Shown: positions 56,269-64,000 of the stretch, piece by piece
Layout of the letters: every line of letters begins with the position of its first letter
Position numbering within the stretch: position 1 is the stretch's first letter
Assembly (NCBI GenBank): GCA_947379865.1
Contig: CANCOY010000002.1
Location: forward strand, 1 to 64,000
Length of the DNA: 64,000 bases
Direction: 5' to 3'
DNA from: Acetobacteraceae bacterium
Lineage (GTDB): Bacteria > Pseudomonadota > Alphaproteobacteria > Zavarziniales > Zavarziniaceae
Notes under the pieces: generated by a model
Told to the model about the DNA's origin: nothing
Databases searched by the model: none
Seen by the model: the letters and a program-made list of their open reading frames with translations, nothing else
Position numbers and translations under genes: made by a program

Positions 56269-56553
56269 CTACATCATCGAGCGACCCTCGCGCTGGGGCA
56301 CCCCTTTGATGAGCCTCAGGTTACGGCGGGCATTTACCGGTTGGGCTGCGGTACGAACCTCATGCAGGCGGCACTCTGCATGGCCCCGCAAATGCAGGAT
56401 CGAGGGGGCCATGGGAACAAGCCCGTGTTCCACCCGCTGCTCGTCCCGCTGGGCCATGCGCAGTACTTCAGCTGCCGCAAAACCCTGCCCCGAGAGCAGC
56501 AGGTCGAGCGCATAATCAACAGCCGTCGCCAGCCTGTGCCGCCGCACCACCAT
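56269..56553 (-). CDS. Small hypothetical basic protein
   Basis: 94 residues, not recognised. Helical and rich in Arg: MVVRRHRLATAVDYALDLLL, GFAAAEVLRMAQRDEQRV, then APSILHLRGHAECRLHEVR and a basic tail ending GRSMM. No membrane helix or signal. The start is well supported: ATG 56553 has GGAGG with a seven-base spacer. It lies 93 bp from the LysE gene and reads away from paiB, from which it is separated by 141 bp. Confidence 0.65.
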   Translation of the reverse strand: MVVRRHRLATAVDYALDLLLSGQGFAAAEVLRMAQRDEQRVEHGLVPMAPSILHLRGHAECRLHEVRTAAQPVNARRNLRLIKGVPQREGRSMM

Positions 56554-56694
56554 GTCGGGTCCTCCACACTTGTCACCAGCATGTTGCGGGACGGCGGGCC
56601 GCAATGAAGCTGTCCATTTGACCTAGCGTGTGCGGAACGACGTGGATAGGATGCGGCCCCGCCCCATTGAGGGTTGCCCCAAAGAGACGCGCCC

Positions 56695-57330
56695 ATGTAC
56701 CAGCCCGCCCATTTCCGTGAAGACCGCCTCGACGTGCTGCATGGGCTGATCACGGCCCATCCCCTTGGCCTGCTGGTCACGGCGGGGCCGGGCGGCCTGA
56801 TGGCCAATCCCGTGCCCTTCCTGCTGGAGGCGGGCACCTCGGAATTCGGCAGCCTCAGGGCCCATGTCGCCCGGGCGAACGACCATTGGCGCGAACTGAC
56901 GGCGGTTGATGAATGCCTCATCGTTTTCCAGGGGCCACAGCATTATATCTCGCCGGGCTGGTACGCCACCAAGCGCGAGACCGGCAAGGTGGTGCCAACC
57001 TGGAACTACACCATTGTGGAGGCCTGGGGCCGCCCCCGTGTAATGGATAACGGTACGTGGCTGCACCGCCAGCTCAACGACCTGACCGACAGCCACGAAC
57101 AGTCCCGCCCTGCCCCCTGGAAGGTGGCAGACGCGCCCGAGAGCTTCATTGCGGCCCAGATGAACGGCATCATCGGTATCGAGATTGGCATCAGCCGGAT
57201 CATCGGCAAATGGAAGGTGAGCCAGAACCGCCCCGCCGAAGACCGCGCCGGCGTCCATGCCAGCCTTGCCGAGGGCGATGCGGCGGCGCAGGACATGGCC
57301 CGGCTGGTGGCCGAGCGCGGCGGCCTCTAG
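56695..57330 (+). CDS. PaiB-like FMN-binding protein
   Basis: 211 residues of the FMN-binding split-barrel group whose namesake, B. subtilis PaiB, was described as a negative regulator together with the acetyltransferase PaiA. Marks: MYQPAHFREDRLDVLHGLI at the start, NPVPFLL (about 46-52), HVARANDHWRE (about 64-74), and GPQHYISPGWY followed by VPTWNYTIVEAWG (about 111-123). C-terminal KWKVSQNR is the family ending. ATG at 56695 is preferred over an upstream TTG. Stop TAG is followed directly by the ATG of the next gene, so the two are an operon. Confidence 0.92.
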   Translation: MYQPAHFREDRLDVLHGLITAHPLGLLVTAGPGGLMANPVPFLLEAGTSEFGSLRAHVARANDHWRELTAVDECLIVFQGPQHYISPGWYATKRETGKVVPTWNYTIVEAWGRPRVMDNGTWLHRQLNDLTDSHEQSRPAPWKVADAPESFIAAQMNGIIGIEIGISRIIGKWKVSQNRPAEDRAGVHASLAEGDAAAQDMARLVAERGGL

Positions 57331-57822
57331 ATGTTCCAGCCGCCCCTGGTGCCGTGTGACCTTGAAGTGCCGGGCTTCGTGCGCCTTGCAGGCCTGACGC
57401 TGAGCAGCCTTGTGATGGAACGGGCGGCAGAGGATTTCGCCCTGGTTGATGCCAACCGCGACCATCTGGATGGCACCTTTGGCCCCGGCAACCCCTGGCC
57501 AAGAGAGACAACCGCCCGCTCGAACGCGGCTGATGTCGCCTGGCATGAGGTGGAATTTGGCTGCCGCACCTCCTTTGCGTGGTGGATCCTGGCAGGCGAG
57601 ACCGCTGACGCACCGCTTGCCGGCTGTGTCTATGTCACGCCGTCGCCGGTGCCGTTTTATCAGTGTGCCGTCTATTTCTGGATCGACCGCGCCAGTGACA
57701 GGGCGGGGCGGGCCGCCGCCGTGCAGGCTGAACTGACGCGCTGGCTGCAGCAGGACTGGGGCTTTGCCCGGGTGGCCTTTCCCGGCCGCAGCCTTGCCTG
57801 GGCCAACTGGCCAACCCTCTGA
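57331..57822 (+). CDS. GNAT-like protein following paiB
   Basis: 163 residues. It has the look of a GNAT acyltransferase or a relative that lost activity: LVDANRDHLDGTFGPGNPWP at the substrate side, WILAGETADAPLAGCVYVTPS (strand 4 to 5 region), CAVYFWIDRASDRAGRAAAV (helix 3 region, where an acetyl-CoA loop R/QxxGxG/A would be), and a C-terminal WGFARVAFP. A clear Q/RxxGxG is not seen, so activity is uncertain. It begins on the base after the paiB stop. In Bacillus, PaiA (GNAT) and PaiB form a pair; here the order is reversed. Confidence 0.7.
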   Translation: MFQPPLVPCDLEVPGFVRLAGLTLSSLVMERAAEDFALVDANRDHLDGTFGPGNPWPRETTARSNAADVAWHEVEFGCRTSFAWWILAGETADAPLAGCVYVTPSPVPFYQCAVYFWIDRASDRAGRAAAVQAELTRWLQQDWGFARVAFPGRSLAWANWPTL

Positions 57823-57933
57823 CGCGCCTGCGACGATATTTTTATGGACGTGCGACCATGCAGCCTGTCACGGTCATAGTGTGGCATGGGCATGACAAAA
57901 ATCGCCGGTGCGTGTCGTTGGGAGACAGTCAGG

Positions 57934-59121
57934 ATGAGCATTCAAGCACTTAATGCCGACGGGAAGATGGTGTCTTACACCGATAGACGCCGCTGGCTCT
58001 GGGCGCTCTCGCTGTTGTGGCCCGCCCTGCCGATTTTTTCGGGCCTGCTGGCCAGCTATACGGGCAATGTTTCCTATTTCTGGGGCACGCTGGTTGTCTG
58101 GTACCTGATCGTTCCCGTGATCGATCACATCCTGCCAACCGACAGCAGCAATCCGCCGGAAGCCGTGGTGCCCCGGCTGGAAGACGATCGCTATTACCGC
58201 GTGCTGACCTATCTGACCGTGCCGGTGCATTATGCCACCCTGCTCTACACGGCCTGGGTTGTGGGCACGGGCGACCTGCCCTGGCATGCCATTCTGGGCC
58301 TGGCGCTTTCGGTTGGTGTGGTGAATGGCCTTGCCATCAACACCGGCCACGAAATCGGCCACAAGACCACCTCGACCGAGCGCTGGCTGGCCAAGGTCGT
58401 GCTGGCTGTGGTGGGCTATGGGCATTTCACGGTTGAGCATAACCGTGGGCATCACAAGGACGTGGCGACACCGGCCGATCCCGCTTCATCCAAGATGGGC
58501 GAGAATATCTATGTCTTTGCCTGCCGCGAGATTCCGGGCGCCATGCGCCGCGCCTGGGCATCAGAGAAGCTGCGCCTGTCGCGCGCCGGCAAGGGCCCCT
58601 GGACCCTTGAGAACGAGGTGCTGCAGCCCCTGCTGATCACGGTGCCGCTTTATGCAGCCCTCACCCTTGCCTTTGGCTGGGTGATGGTACCCTTCCTGTT
58701 CCTGCAGGCCTTCTGGGGCTGGTTCGGCATCCTGACCAGCGCCAATTACATCGAGCATTACGGCCTGTTGCGCCAGCGCCGGGAAAATGGCCGCTATGAG
58801 CCCTGCCAGCCGCGGCATTCGTGGAACTCCAACCACATCATGTCGAACCTGATCCTGTTCAACCTGCAGCGCCATTCCGACCATCACGCCAACCCGACGC
58901 GCCGTTATCAGAGCCTGCGTGCCTTCGAGAACCTGCCGGAACTGCCCAGCGGCTATCCCGTCATGTTCATGCTGGCTCTGGTGCCGCCGCTCTGGTTCAA
59001 GGTCATGGACCACCGCGTGATGGATTGGGCCAGCGGCGTGTTTTCCCGGGTGAATGTGCACCCCGCCGCCCAGGCCCGCCTTGCCGCCCGCTATGACCGG
59101 GCCGTTGACGGAGGGGTGTGA
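57934..59121 (+). CDS. alkB: Alkane 1-monooxygenase (AlkB-type)
   Basis: Non-haem di-iron membrane enzyme that hydroxylates terminal carbons of alkanes. 395 residues, about six membrane helices, and all histidine boxes of the family: HEIGHK (H139, H143), HNRGHHKDVATP (H169-H174), NYIEHYGL (near 273) and LQRHSDHHANP (H314, H317, H318). SD GGGAGA lies eight bases before ATG 57934; a longer reading in the same frame is not needed. The stop shares one base with the start of the rubredoxin gene, the electron donor. No rubredoxin reductase or alkS-type regulator is present nearby. Confidence 0.96.
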   Translation: MSIQALNADGKMVSYTDRRRWLWALSLLWPALPIFSGLLASYTGNVSYFWGTLVVWYLIVPVIDHILPTDSSNPPEAVVPRLEDDRYYRVLTYLTVPVHYATLLYTAWVVGTGDLPWHAILGLALSVGVVNGLAINTGHEIGHKTTSTERWLAKVVLAVVGYGHFTVEHNRGHHKDVATPADPASSKMGENIYVFACREIPGAMRRAWASEKLRLSRAGKGPWTLENEVLQPLLITVPLYAALTLAFGWVMVPFLFLQAFWGWFGILTSANYIEHYGLLRQRRENGRYEPCQPRHSWNSNHIMSNLILFNLQRHSDHHANPTRRYQSLRAFENLPELPSGYPVMFMLALVPPLWFKVMDHRVMDWASGVFSRVNVHPAAQARLAARYDRAVDGGV

Positions 59122-59297
59122 TGGCCGAACACCGGCGCCACGCCTGCCCCGGCTGTGGCTATGTCTATGACGAGGCCAAGGGGGATGCCCACGAGGGCTT
59201 TCCCCCGGGCACGCCCTGGTCTGCCGTGCCGGATGACTGGCCCTGCCCCGATTGCTCGGTGCGCGAGAAGCCCGACTTCAAGACCCTGACCGAGTAA
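59121..59297 (+). CDS. Rubredoxin (AlkG-type electron donor of AlkB)
   Basis: Small iron protein, 58 residues, that carries electrons to the alkane monooxygenase. The iron site is formed by C9 and C12 (ACPGCGYVYDEAKGD) and C42 and C45 (WPCPDCSVREKPDF). The motif WSAVPDDWPCPDC is standard. The ATG (59121-59123) shares its A with the alkB stop TGA (TGATG), so translation must be coupled. It is one of the shortest genes of the window and is easily missed by a length cut-off. Six residues after the last Cys pair match the CPDC-type AlkG2 rubredoxins, which can serve AlkB. Confidence 0.95.
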   Translation: MAEHRRHACPGCGYVYDEAKGDAHEGFPPGTPWSAVPDDWPCPDCSVREKPDFKTLTE

Positions 59298-59304
59298 AAG
59301 TGCC

Positions 59305-59703
59305 TCAGGCCGAGGCCCTAAAGGTCTCGGTCGAGGCGATGATCACATGGTCGTCCACCGCGTTTTCGCGGTGGACATTGGCCCGGGCATAGTCCTCTGA
59401 CGCCATCATGTCGAGGAAAGCCGCGCGCGAGGGATAGTGGACCAGCACCACATAATCCCACGACCCACCCGAAACGGCGCCAAAGGCCAGCCCCTCCCCC
59501 TTGCCGGCCCAGATCACCCCGCCACCGCGTGCCTTGATGAGCGGCATGGTGAGGCGGCTGTAGCGCAGATAGGCATCCCAGCCCGTGCCATCGCCATCGC
59601 CCGAGGCAGCGCGAAAGCGCACCAGATTGACCATCACCACCGGCCCCGCATCCGGCAGGCTGCGTACAAACTCGGCATTCAGATGGCTGGGTGACGGGGG
59701 CAT
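59305..59703 (-). CDS. DUF1330 domain protein (dimeric alpha-beta barrel)
   Basis: 132 residues. Strand-helix pattern of the DUF1330 / dimeric ferredoxin-like barrel: GPVVMVNLVRFRA (about 21-33), WDAYLRYSRLTMPLIKARGG (about 44-63), WDYVVLVHYPSRAAFLDMM and a closing VIIASTETF. Function unknown; members bind small ligands. Start ATG 59703 is backed by GAGGA seven bases upstream; the very long in-frame reading upstream overlaps the EamA gene and is a shadow. It converges with the rubredoxin gene, 7 bp apart, and ends in a hairpin-forming sequence (59312-59334). Confidence 0.85.
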   Translation of the reverse strand: MPPSPSHLNAEFVRSLPDAGPVVMVNLVRFRAASGDGDGTGWDAYLRYSRLTMPLIKARGGGVIWAGKGEGLAFGAVSGGSWDYVVLVHYPSRAAFLDMMASEDYARANVHRENAVDDHVIIASTETFRASA

Positions 59704-59737
59704 GGCAGGATCCTCGATTGGCAGATAGGGGCCAAGA

Positions 59738-60664
59738 CTAGGCCCCCACCCGCCCCGGGAAAAGCCGCGCCGCCAGTGGCCCACCACTGGCAAGATAGAC
59801 CCCAAGAGTAACAAGACCGATGCCCAGCCAATCAGGCCCCGTCGGAACCTCGCCCAGAATGGGGATGGCGGCAAGCGCCGCAAGCGCTGGCGCCAGCGCC
59901 CCAAAGGCGGCCGCGCCCGAGGCCCCGAGAATGGCGACCGTGCGCCCATAGAGGACAAGCGACAGCACAGTCGCCAGCACACCCTGATAAAGCCCCTGCA
60001 GGACAAGCGGGCCAAGGGGTGCTGCCAGCAATGCCGCCCCACCACTCCAGGCCAGCCACGGCAGGGTGAACCCCACCAGCGAACCGACAGACACCAGCGC
60101 GGCCGCATGAATAGGGTCAAGGCCAAAGCGGCGCATCAGCACAGTGAAACCAGCCCAACTCAAGGACGCCATCAGGAACATGGCATGGCCAAGGCCCAGC
60201 GCCCCGCCCGCCAGCGCATCCACCCCGGCAATCGCCAGGACGCCTGCCGCAATCAGGCCAAGGCCGAACAACCGTGGCCCATTGGGTCGCTCCGCCAGAA
60301 AGACGGCGGCGAGGACGGCCACGAACAGCGGCATGACGCCTGGCATCAGCACGCCACCATGGGCCGCTGGCGCCAGATGCAGCCCCGTGGCCGCGAGAAG
60401 ATTGTAAGGCGCCCCCGCCAGCGCAACCAGGCCCAGCGCCCCGCCCCAGCCGATGCGCCTGAGCGCCAGGCCACGCCGCAGCAGCACCGGCAGCAGCACG
60501 ATCCCCGCCACGCCAAAGCGCAGCGCCACCAGATCTCCCACCTCCAGCCCGGTTGTTACCGCCAGCCGCGTCAGCGGCATCCACCCCGCCCAGATCAGCA
60601 CGGTCGCCAGGCCATAAGCGGCACCCGGGAAATAACCGGGACGGCGGGGGACAGCAGGGGACAT
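59738..60664 (-). CDS. EamA/RhaT family (DMT superfamily) transporter
   Basis: 308 residues, ten membrane helices made by two EamA repeats (about 10-145 and 155-295). It likely exports or imports a small metabolite; the substrate cannot be read. Repeat 1 holds WAGWMPLTRLAV and LVALRFGVAGIVLLPVL; the helices around GGVLMPGVMPLFVAVLAAVF and AERPNGPRLFGLGLIAAGV are classic. Repeat 2 has LSLVLYGRTVAILGASGAA. ATG 60664 with AAGG eight bases upstream is preferred over a GTG at 60691. It reads toward the DUF1330 gene, 34 bp away, and the two may be co-transcribed. Confidence 0.92.
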   Translation of the reverse strand: MSPAVPRRPGYFPGAAYGLATVLIWAGWMPLTRLAVTTGLEVGDLVALRFGVAGIVLLPVLLRRGLALRRIGWGGALGLVALAGAPYNLLAATGLHLAPAAHGGVLMPGVMPLFVAVLAAVFLAERPNGPRLFGLGLIAAGVLAIAGVDALAGGALGLGHAMFLMASLSWAGFTVLMRRFGLDPIHAAALVSVGSLVGFTLPWLAWSGGAALLAAPLGPLVLQGLYQGVLATVLSLVLYGRTVAILGASGAAAFGALAPALAALAAIPILGEVPTGPDWLGIGLVTLGVYLASGGPLAARLFPGRVGA

Positions 60665-61023
60665 GGGGCAAGCCTTGCGCAGGAAGGGCACGATGCGGAA
60701 TACCGGCTATAGCAGATCCGGGCCACCATATCCCCCGGCCCGTCAGCCCCGCAGCCAACGCCAACGGCACGATCCCATTTCATACCAGGGGCTTAGGCGC
60801 CTATCTCTTCGCATTATGCGACCGGGTGTATCCCACCAGTCGATTTCGGCAATCACTTGTTGCCCAATCGTCCTTGCGGGGCGTAAGAGCGATACAGGCC
60901 CCATTCCGGCGCCGGATGAAATCTCTGGCAACCCGTCACAGTGGAGTGGTGCGCAAACGTAATGCCATACGTCTTAATTCTACTCGCCGGAATAGCCGCT
61001 CAACACGGATTGGAGGGTGCCAG
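60665..61023. other. Divergent intergenic region between the EamA and methyltransferase genes
   Basis: 359 bp with no credible gene. AT-richer near 60955-60985 (CATACGTCTTAATTCTAC), where the promoter for the rightward methyltransferase may lie, but no box pair stands out. Confidence 0.5.
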
Positions 61024-61959
61024 ATGAACCCACAGGAAGTGCGCCTCAGGCCCCTGGCCAAGAGCATTGCCGGCTATGTGGTGCCCAGCCTGCGCACCGT
61101 CCATCATGCCAACAGCCAGAGCGTGCGGGCGGAATACGCCTATTCGGTTGCCCTCAGGCACCTCAGCCGCCTTGCCCCATGGTCTGATTTTCAGGTGCCA
61201 CAACGCATTGCCGAGTTTGGCCCGGGCGATGCCCTGGGTGTGGGGATCGCCTGCCTGCTGGCGGGCGCCACGCATTACACGGCCCTCGACGTGGAGAACC
61301 ACACCGACGCAGGTGCCAACCTGCGCATGTTCGACGCGCTGGTGGCGCTGTTCAGGGCACGCACGCCGATCCCTGACCAGGGGCTGTGCATCGCCACTGC
61401 GCCCGAGGACTGGGCCTTCCCCGCCTTCATCGAGAAGAACCTGGGCTGGACCCTGGGCGCCGGCCGTCTGAGGCGGATCCGGGCAGATATCGTCGACCAG
61501 TCGGGCAGGCTCATTGCCTTCGAGGCACCCTGGCAGGGCCGGGTTGATATTCGGCCGGGCAGCCTCGACTGGATTTTCAGCCATTCGGTGCTGGAGCATG
61601 TGGACGACATCATCACCCTGCACCGCCTGTCGCGGGAATGGCTGGCCCATGGTGGCCTTGTCAGCCACGAGATCGACTATGGCTCTCACGACCTCACCCG
61701 GACGTGGAACGGCCACTGGACGGTCCCTGCCCCGCTCTGGCGCGTTCTGCGCGGCAAGCGGCCGTTCCTGATCAACCGCAACAGCCATCAGGACCATCTC
61801 GACGCCATGGCCTCCTTTGGCTTCCACCTGCTGGAGGAAGAACGCACCGAGCGCCCCGGCGGCCTCAGCCGCACCCGGTTCGCCCACGAATTCGCCACCA
61901 TGCCCGAAATCGACGCCCGCACCGCCGTGGCCTTCGTGATCGCCAGGGCAGAGACCTGA
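61024..61959 (+). CDS. Class I SAM-dependent methyltransferase
   Basis: 311 residues. SAM site in motif I IAEFGPGDALGVG (about 61-73), acidic motif II in YTALDVENHTDAG and motif at the end of strand 4, WIFSHSVLEHVDDI (about 182-195). SVLEHV is typical of the UbiE/type 11 group that methylates small molecules or lipids. The tail region with RNSHQDHLDAMASFGFHLLE also fits methyltransferases encoded in surface-sugar clusters. Target unknown. ATG at 61024 has GGAGGG six bases upstream. It ends 20 bp before the stop of the converging Mrr gene. Confidence 0.88.
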   Translation: MNPQEVRLRPLAKSIAGYVVPSLRTVHHANSQSVRAEYAYSVALRHLSRLAPWSDFQVPQRIAEFGPGDALGVGIACLLAGATHYTALDVENHTDAGANLRMFDALVALFRARTPIPDQGLCIATAPEDWAFPAFIEKNLGWTLGAGRLRRIRADIVDQSGRLIAFEAPWQGRVDIRPGSLDWIFSHSVLEHVDDIITLHRLSREWLAHGGLVSHEIDYGSHDLTRTWNGHWTVPAPLWRVLRGKRPFLINRNSHQDHLDAMASFGFHLLEEERTERPGGLSRTRFAHEFATMPEIDARTAVAFVIARAET

Positions 61960-61979
61960 GCCGGAATTTACCCCGCCAC

Positions 61980-62897
61980 TCAGCCCTCCTCGGAAAAGAA
62001 ATCCTCATCCAGCCGCTTGAACTCCAGCACCCGGCTGGACCGCACCCCCACGCCATGCTCGATCATCAGGCGGGCAAGGCGCTCGCCATCAATCAGGATG
62101 ACGCGCTGGGGGATGCGGGCGGCGAATTCCACTGCCGGTGCCGAGAATGTCGAGGTGGTGACGAAAACACCTTTTGAGGCACCAAGGCCAACAAGGCTGC
62201 CGGTAAAGGCCTGCACCTCCGGCCTGCCAACGGCGCTGCCTGGCGCATAGCGCTTGGCCTGGACATAGACGCGATCGAGGCCCAGCAGGTCCTCGTTAAT
62301 CACGCCGTCCACGCCACCATCACCCGACTTGCCCAACTGTTCCGCAGCGCTGCGCCTGGAACCGCCGTAACCCATGGCGACCAGAAGGTCGACGATCAGG
62401 CCCTCAAAGAAGGCCGGGCTGTTGGAAAGAACCCGCTCCAGCAATTCAAGCCCAAGGGCCGCCTGAACCGTATTATAGGCGGCTTCCACAACCTCTTCCG
62501 GCGTTGCTGATGGGGGCTCGGCGCCTGCCACCGCATCTGCGACACCTCCCTGATCATCGCGCCGGTAGAACTCCTGAAACGCCGGAATGCCTTGCAGGAA
62601 GCGGGTGTCGAGGCGCGCAGGCGGATTGCGGAGAAGTGCGCTGCCATCCGCCGAAAGGCAAAAGCGCCCCCGCCGTGGCGCCTCCAGAAAACCCGCCTTG
62701 CCAAGGTAGAACTTGGCCCAGTGAATGCGGTTATGCAGCACCCGTTGCCTGCCACTTGGCAGAACCTGCTCGCGTTCCGCGTCTGAGAGACCAAGCATTG
62801 CCGCGATCTCCTTCTCCACAAGGGGGACGGATGTTTCCCCCTTCGCAGCGATCTGAAGCACAGGCAGCATAAGTGACTGATAATCAGGGATGGGCAT
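61980..62897 (-). CDS. mrr: Mrr-type restriction endonuclease (type IV)
   Basis: 305 residues. N-terminal winged-helix domain of the Mrr type (about 1-90: LPVLQIAAKGETSVPLVEKE, QRVLHNRIHWAKFYL) and C-terminal Mrr catalytic domain (about 155-290) with a PD-(D/E)xK-like core: Asp in GDGGVDGVI (about 215), and VQAKRYA (Q-x-K, about 233-239), then GRPEVQAFTGSL. E. coli Mrr cuts DNA methylated on A or C. No DNA methylase or other restriction gene is next to it. ATG 62897 begins MPIPDYQSLMLPVL, the usual Mrr start. Confidence 0.93.
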   Translation of the reverse strand: MPIPDYQSLMLPVLQIAAKGETSVPLVEKEIAAMLGLSDAEREQVLPSGRQRVLHNRIHWAKFYLGKAGFLEAPRRGRFCLSADGSALLRNPPARLDTRFLQGIPAFQEFYRRDDQGGVADAVAGAEPPSATPEEVVEAAYNTVQAALGLELLERVLSNSPAFFEGLIVDLLVAMGYGGSRRSAAEQLGKSGDGGVDGVINEDLLGLDRVYVQAKRYAPGSAVGRPEVQAFTGSLVGLGASKGVFVTTSTFSAPAVEFAARIPQRVILIDGERLARLMIEHGVGVRSSRVLEFKRLDEDFFSEEG

Positions 62898-63129
62898 GGT
62901 TCCACACGGGGCTGCTTCGCACCCTGACCATGACAACAAAAGATTGATGCGCCCCTAATGGGCCCAGGCCCAGGCGTGTCGCTGGCGCCGCTCTGCCGGG
63001 GCGCTTTGCATTGAATGAGGCCACAAGCAGATGCCGGCGCATCTCGGACACTGAATGCCCGGGGCACATGAAATCGGTTCGGCCCGCCCCGAAGGGCAGG
63101 CCGGAACCAAACGATTTGTTCAGAGAAAG

Positions 63130-63207
63130 TGGGGCGAGTGACCGGGATCGAACCGGCGACCTCTAGAGCCACAACCTAGCGCTCTAACCAACTGAGCTAC
63201 ACCCGCC
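63130..63207 (-). tRNA. tRNA-His (anticodon GTG)
   Basis: On the minus strand: encoded G-1 (63207), acceptor GCGGGTG with CACTCGC, D arm GCTCAGTTGGTTAGAGC, anticodon stem CTAGG-TCTAG around TTGTGGC (anticodon GTG), T arm with GGTTCGATCC, C73 and encoded CCA (63130-63132). The G-1 to C73 pair and the anticodon identify His. Confidence 0.96.
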
Positions 63208-63244
63208 GCAGAGCGCATCTTCTAGACCCGCCGCCTTGGTCGCG

Positions 63245-64000
63245 TCAAGCATCACGCGGCAGATTGGCGGGGGCCTGCCCGAGGGCGGCTGTCCAGCGGC
63301 CGAGGCGGGCCAGGGCCTCGTCCAGCACGCTGTCCTGCTTGCAGAAGCAGAAGCGCACCAGGTCTCGCGGCGCATCCGTCCCATCATAGAAGGCGCTGAC
63401 CGGCACCACGGCGACGCCCGCCTCCACCGTGAGGCGGCGGGCAAAGCTGGCGTCGTCGGACACGGCATCAAGATGGCGGAAGCCGGCGGCCAGGAAATAG
63501 GTGCCCCCGGCCGGCAGCACATCAAAGCCAAGGGCCGCCAGACCCAAGGCGAGGCGGTCGCGCTTGGCTGCCAGTTCTGTGGCAATGCCTGAAAAATAGG
63601 CATCTTCCTTGGTCAGGCCCAGAGCGACGCCTGCCTGCAAAGCGGGCGGCGTGGTGAAGGTGAGATACTGGTGCGCCTTGGCCACCAGCCGGATCAGCTC
63701 TGCCGGGCCAGAGAGATAGCCCACCTTCCAGCCGGTAAGTGAAAAGGTCTTGCCCGCCGAGCCCACGCGAATCGTCCGCCCCCGCCCCTTGGGGTGCTGG
63801 AGGGGGCTGATGTGGGGGCGGCCGTCGAAAACCAGATGCTCATAGACCTCGTCCGCCAGGATGATGGCGTCGTAATGGGCGGCCAGGTCCACCACCGCGT
63901 TGATTTCGTCCGCAGTGAACACCTTGCCCACGGGGTTGAGGGGGGTGTTGAGCAAGACGAGCTTGGTCAGCGGCGAAAAAGCGCGCGCCAGGGCCTCGGC
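63245..64000 (-). CDS. Class I/II PLP-dependent aminotransferase (partial, N-terminus beyond right edge)
   Basis: 251 C-terminal residues. PLP motifs: NTPLNPVGKVF (the Asn of the PNPxNPxG segment), ILADEVYEHLVFDG (the Asp and Tyr, as in DEVY) and the Schiff-base Lys in GSAGKTFSLTGWKVGYLSG. The group resembles kynurenine/methionine aminotransferases of the YbdL/KAT kind (SxGKTF.xTGWKxGY). The end is RFCFCKQDSVLDEALARLG. The start lies beyond position 64000; the reading frame is open to the edge. The gene follows, on its own strand, 37 bp before tRNA-His. Confidence 0.92.
   Translation of the reverse strand, partial: AEALARAFSPLTKLVLLNTPLNPVGKVFTADEINAVVDLAAHYDAIILADEVYEHLVFDGRPHISPLQHPKGRGRTIRVGSAGKTFSLTGWKVGYLSGPAELIRLVAKAHQYLTFTTPPALQAGVALGLTKEDAYFSGIATELAAKRDRLALGLAALGFDVLPAGGTYFLAAGFRHLDAVSDDASFARRLTVEAGVAVVPVSAFYDGTDAPRDLVRFCFCKQDSVLDEALARLGRWTAALGQAPANLPRDA

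Noticed and set aside
61024..61959. The methyltransferase as DNA-modifying partner of Mrr
   Set aside because: It carries the small-molecule type motifs (SVLEHV) and no DNA methylase catalytic motif such as DPPY or a PCQ-type loop; the genes are convergent, not an operon.

Overview
This 64 kb window is GC-rich chromosomal DNA from an alphaproteobacterium, most likely of Rhodospirillales grade. The reasons are the gene order tig-clpP-clpX-lon-hup-tRNA-Val-tRNA-Asp-nuoA..N-birA-coaX-rnj-DUF1467-proS-lolC-lolD-dnaE-rpsB-tsf-pyrH-frr-uppS-cdsA-dxr-rseP, a short ProRS of 442 residues and a BirA without a DNA-binding domain. The genus cannot be fixed from the sequence alone. No insertion sequence, prophage, CRISPR array or plasmid-type region was seen.

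Layout. Positions 1-40137 are one long core block on the minus strand, read from right to left. It starts with trigger factor, ClpP, ClpX, Lon and HU (40.0-33.0 kb) and two tRNAs. The complete 14-gene complex I operon nuoA-N follows (32.4-18.1 kb) and runs without a real gap into birA, coaX, RNase J and a DUF1467 membrane protein. Next come proS, lolC, lolD and dnaE, then translation genes (rpsB, tsf, pyrH, frr), and finally undecaprenyl, phospholipid and isoprenoid synthesis (uppS, cdsA, dxr) and the envelope protease rseP, cut by the left edge. A strong hairpin plus T-run at 14.5 kb lies on the plus strand where no gene reads that way, and marks a probable small RNA.

Positions 40.1-64.0 kb are an accessory region with frequent strand switches. 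It holds tRNA-Leu, NAD(P)HX repair (nnr), an amidase, a histidine phosphatase and an acyl-CoA dehydrogenase. A plus-strand pair follows: a ParA/MinD-like ATPase that lacks the signature lysine, and a three-helix membrane protein. Then comes a tightly coupled signalling operon: a LuxR-type response regulator, a cysteine-free exported protein of the molybdopterin-oxidoreductase fold and a hybrid histidine kinase. The rest encodes SelO, an acyltransferase, a LysE exporter, a PaiB plus GNAT-like pair, an AlkB alkane hydroxylase translationally coupled to a 58-residue rubredoxin, an EamA transporter, a methyltransferase, an Mrr-type restriction protein, tRNA-His and a truncated aminotransferase.

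How it fits together. The left block is housekeeping: proteostasis, respiration, translation, replication and envelope building, in operons with overlapping starts and stops. The right part suggests a free-living aerobe that can attack alkanes or other alkyl chains (AlkB with its rubredoxin electron donor, acyl-CoA dehydrogenase) and senses its surroundings through a kinase with its own exported partner protein. Several promoters read by eye share a CTAG-containing -10 box. Assignments rest on reading motifs and gene order; no database search was possible.
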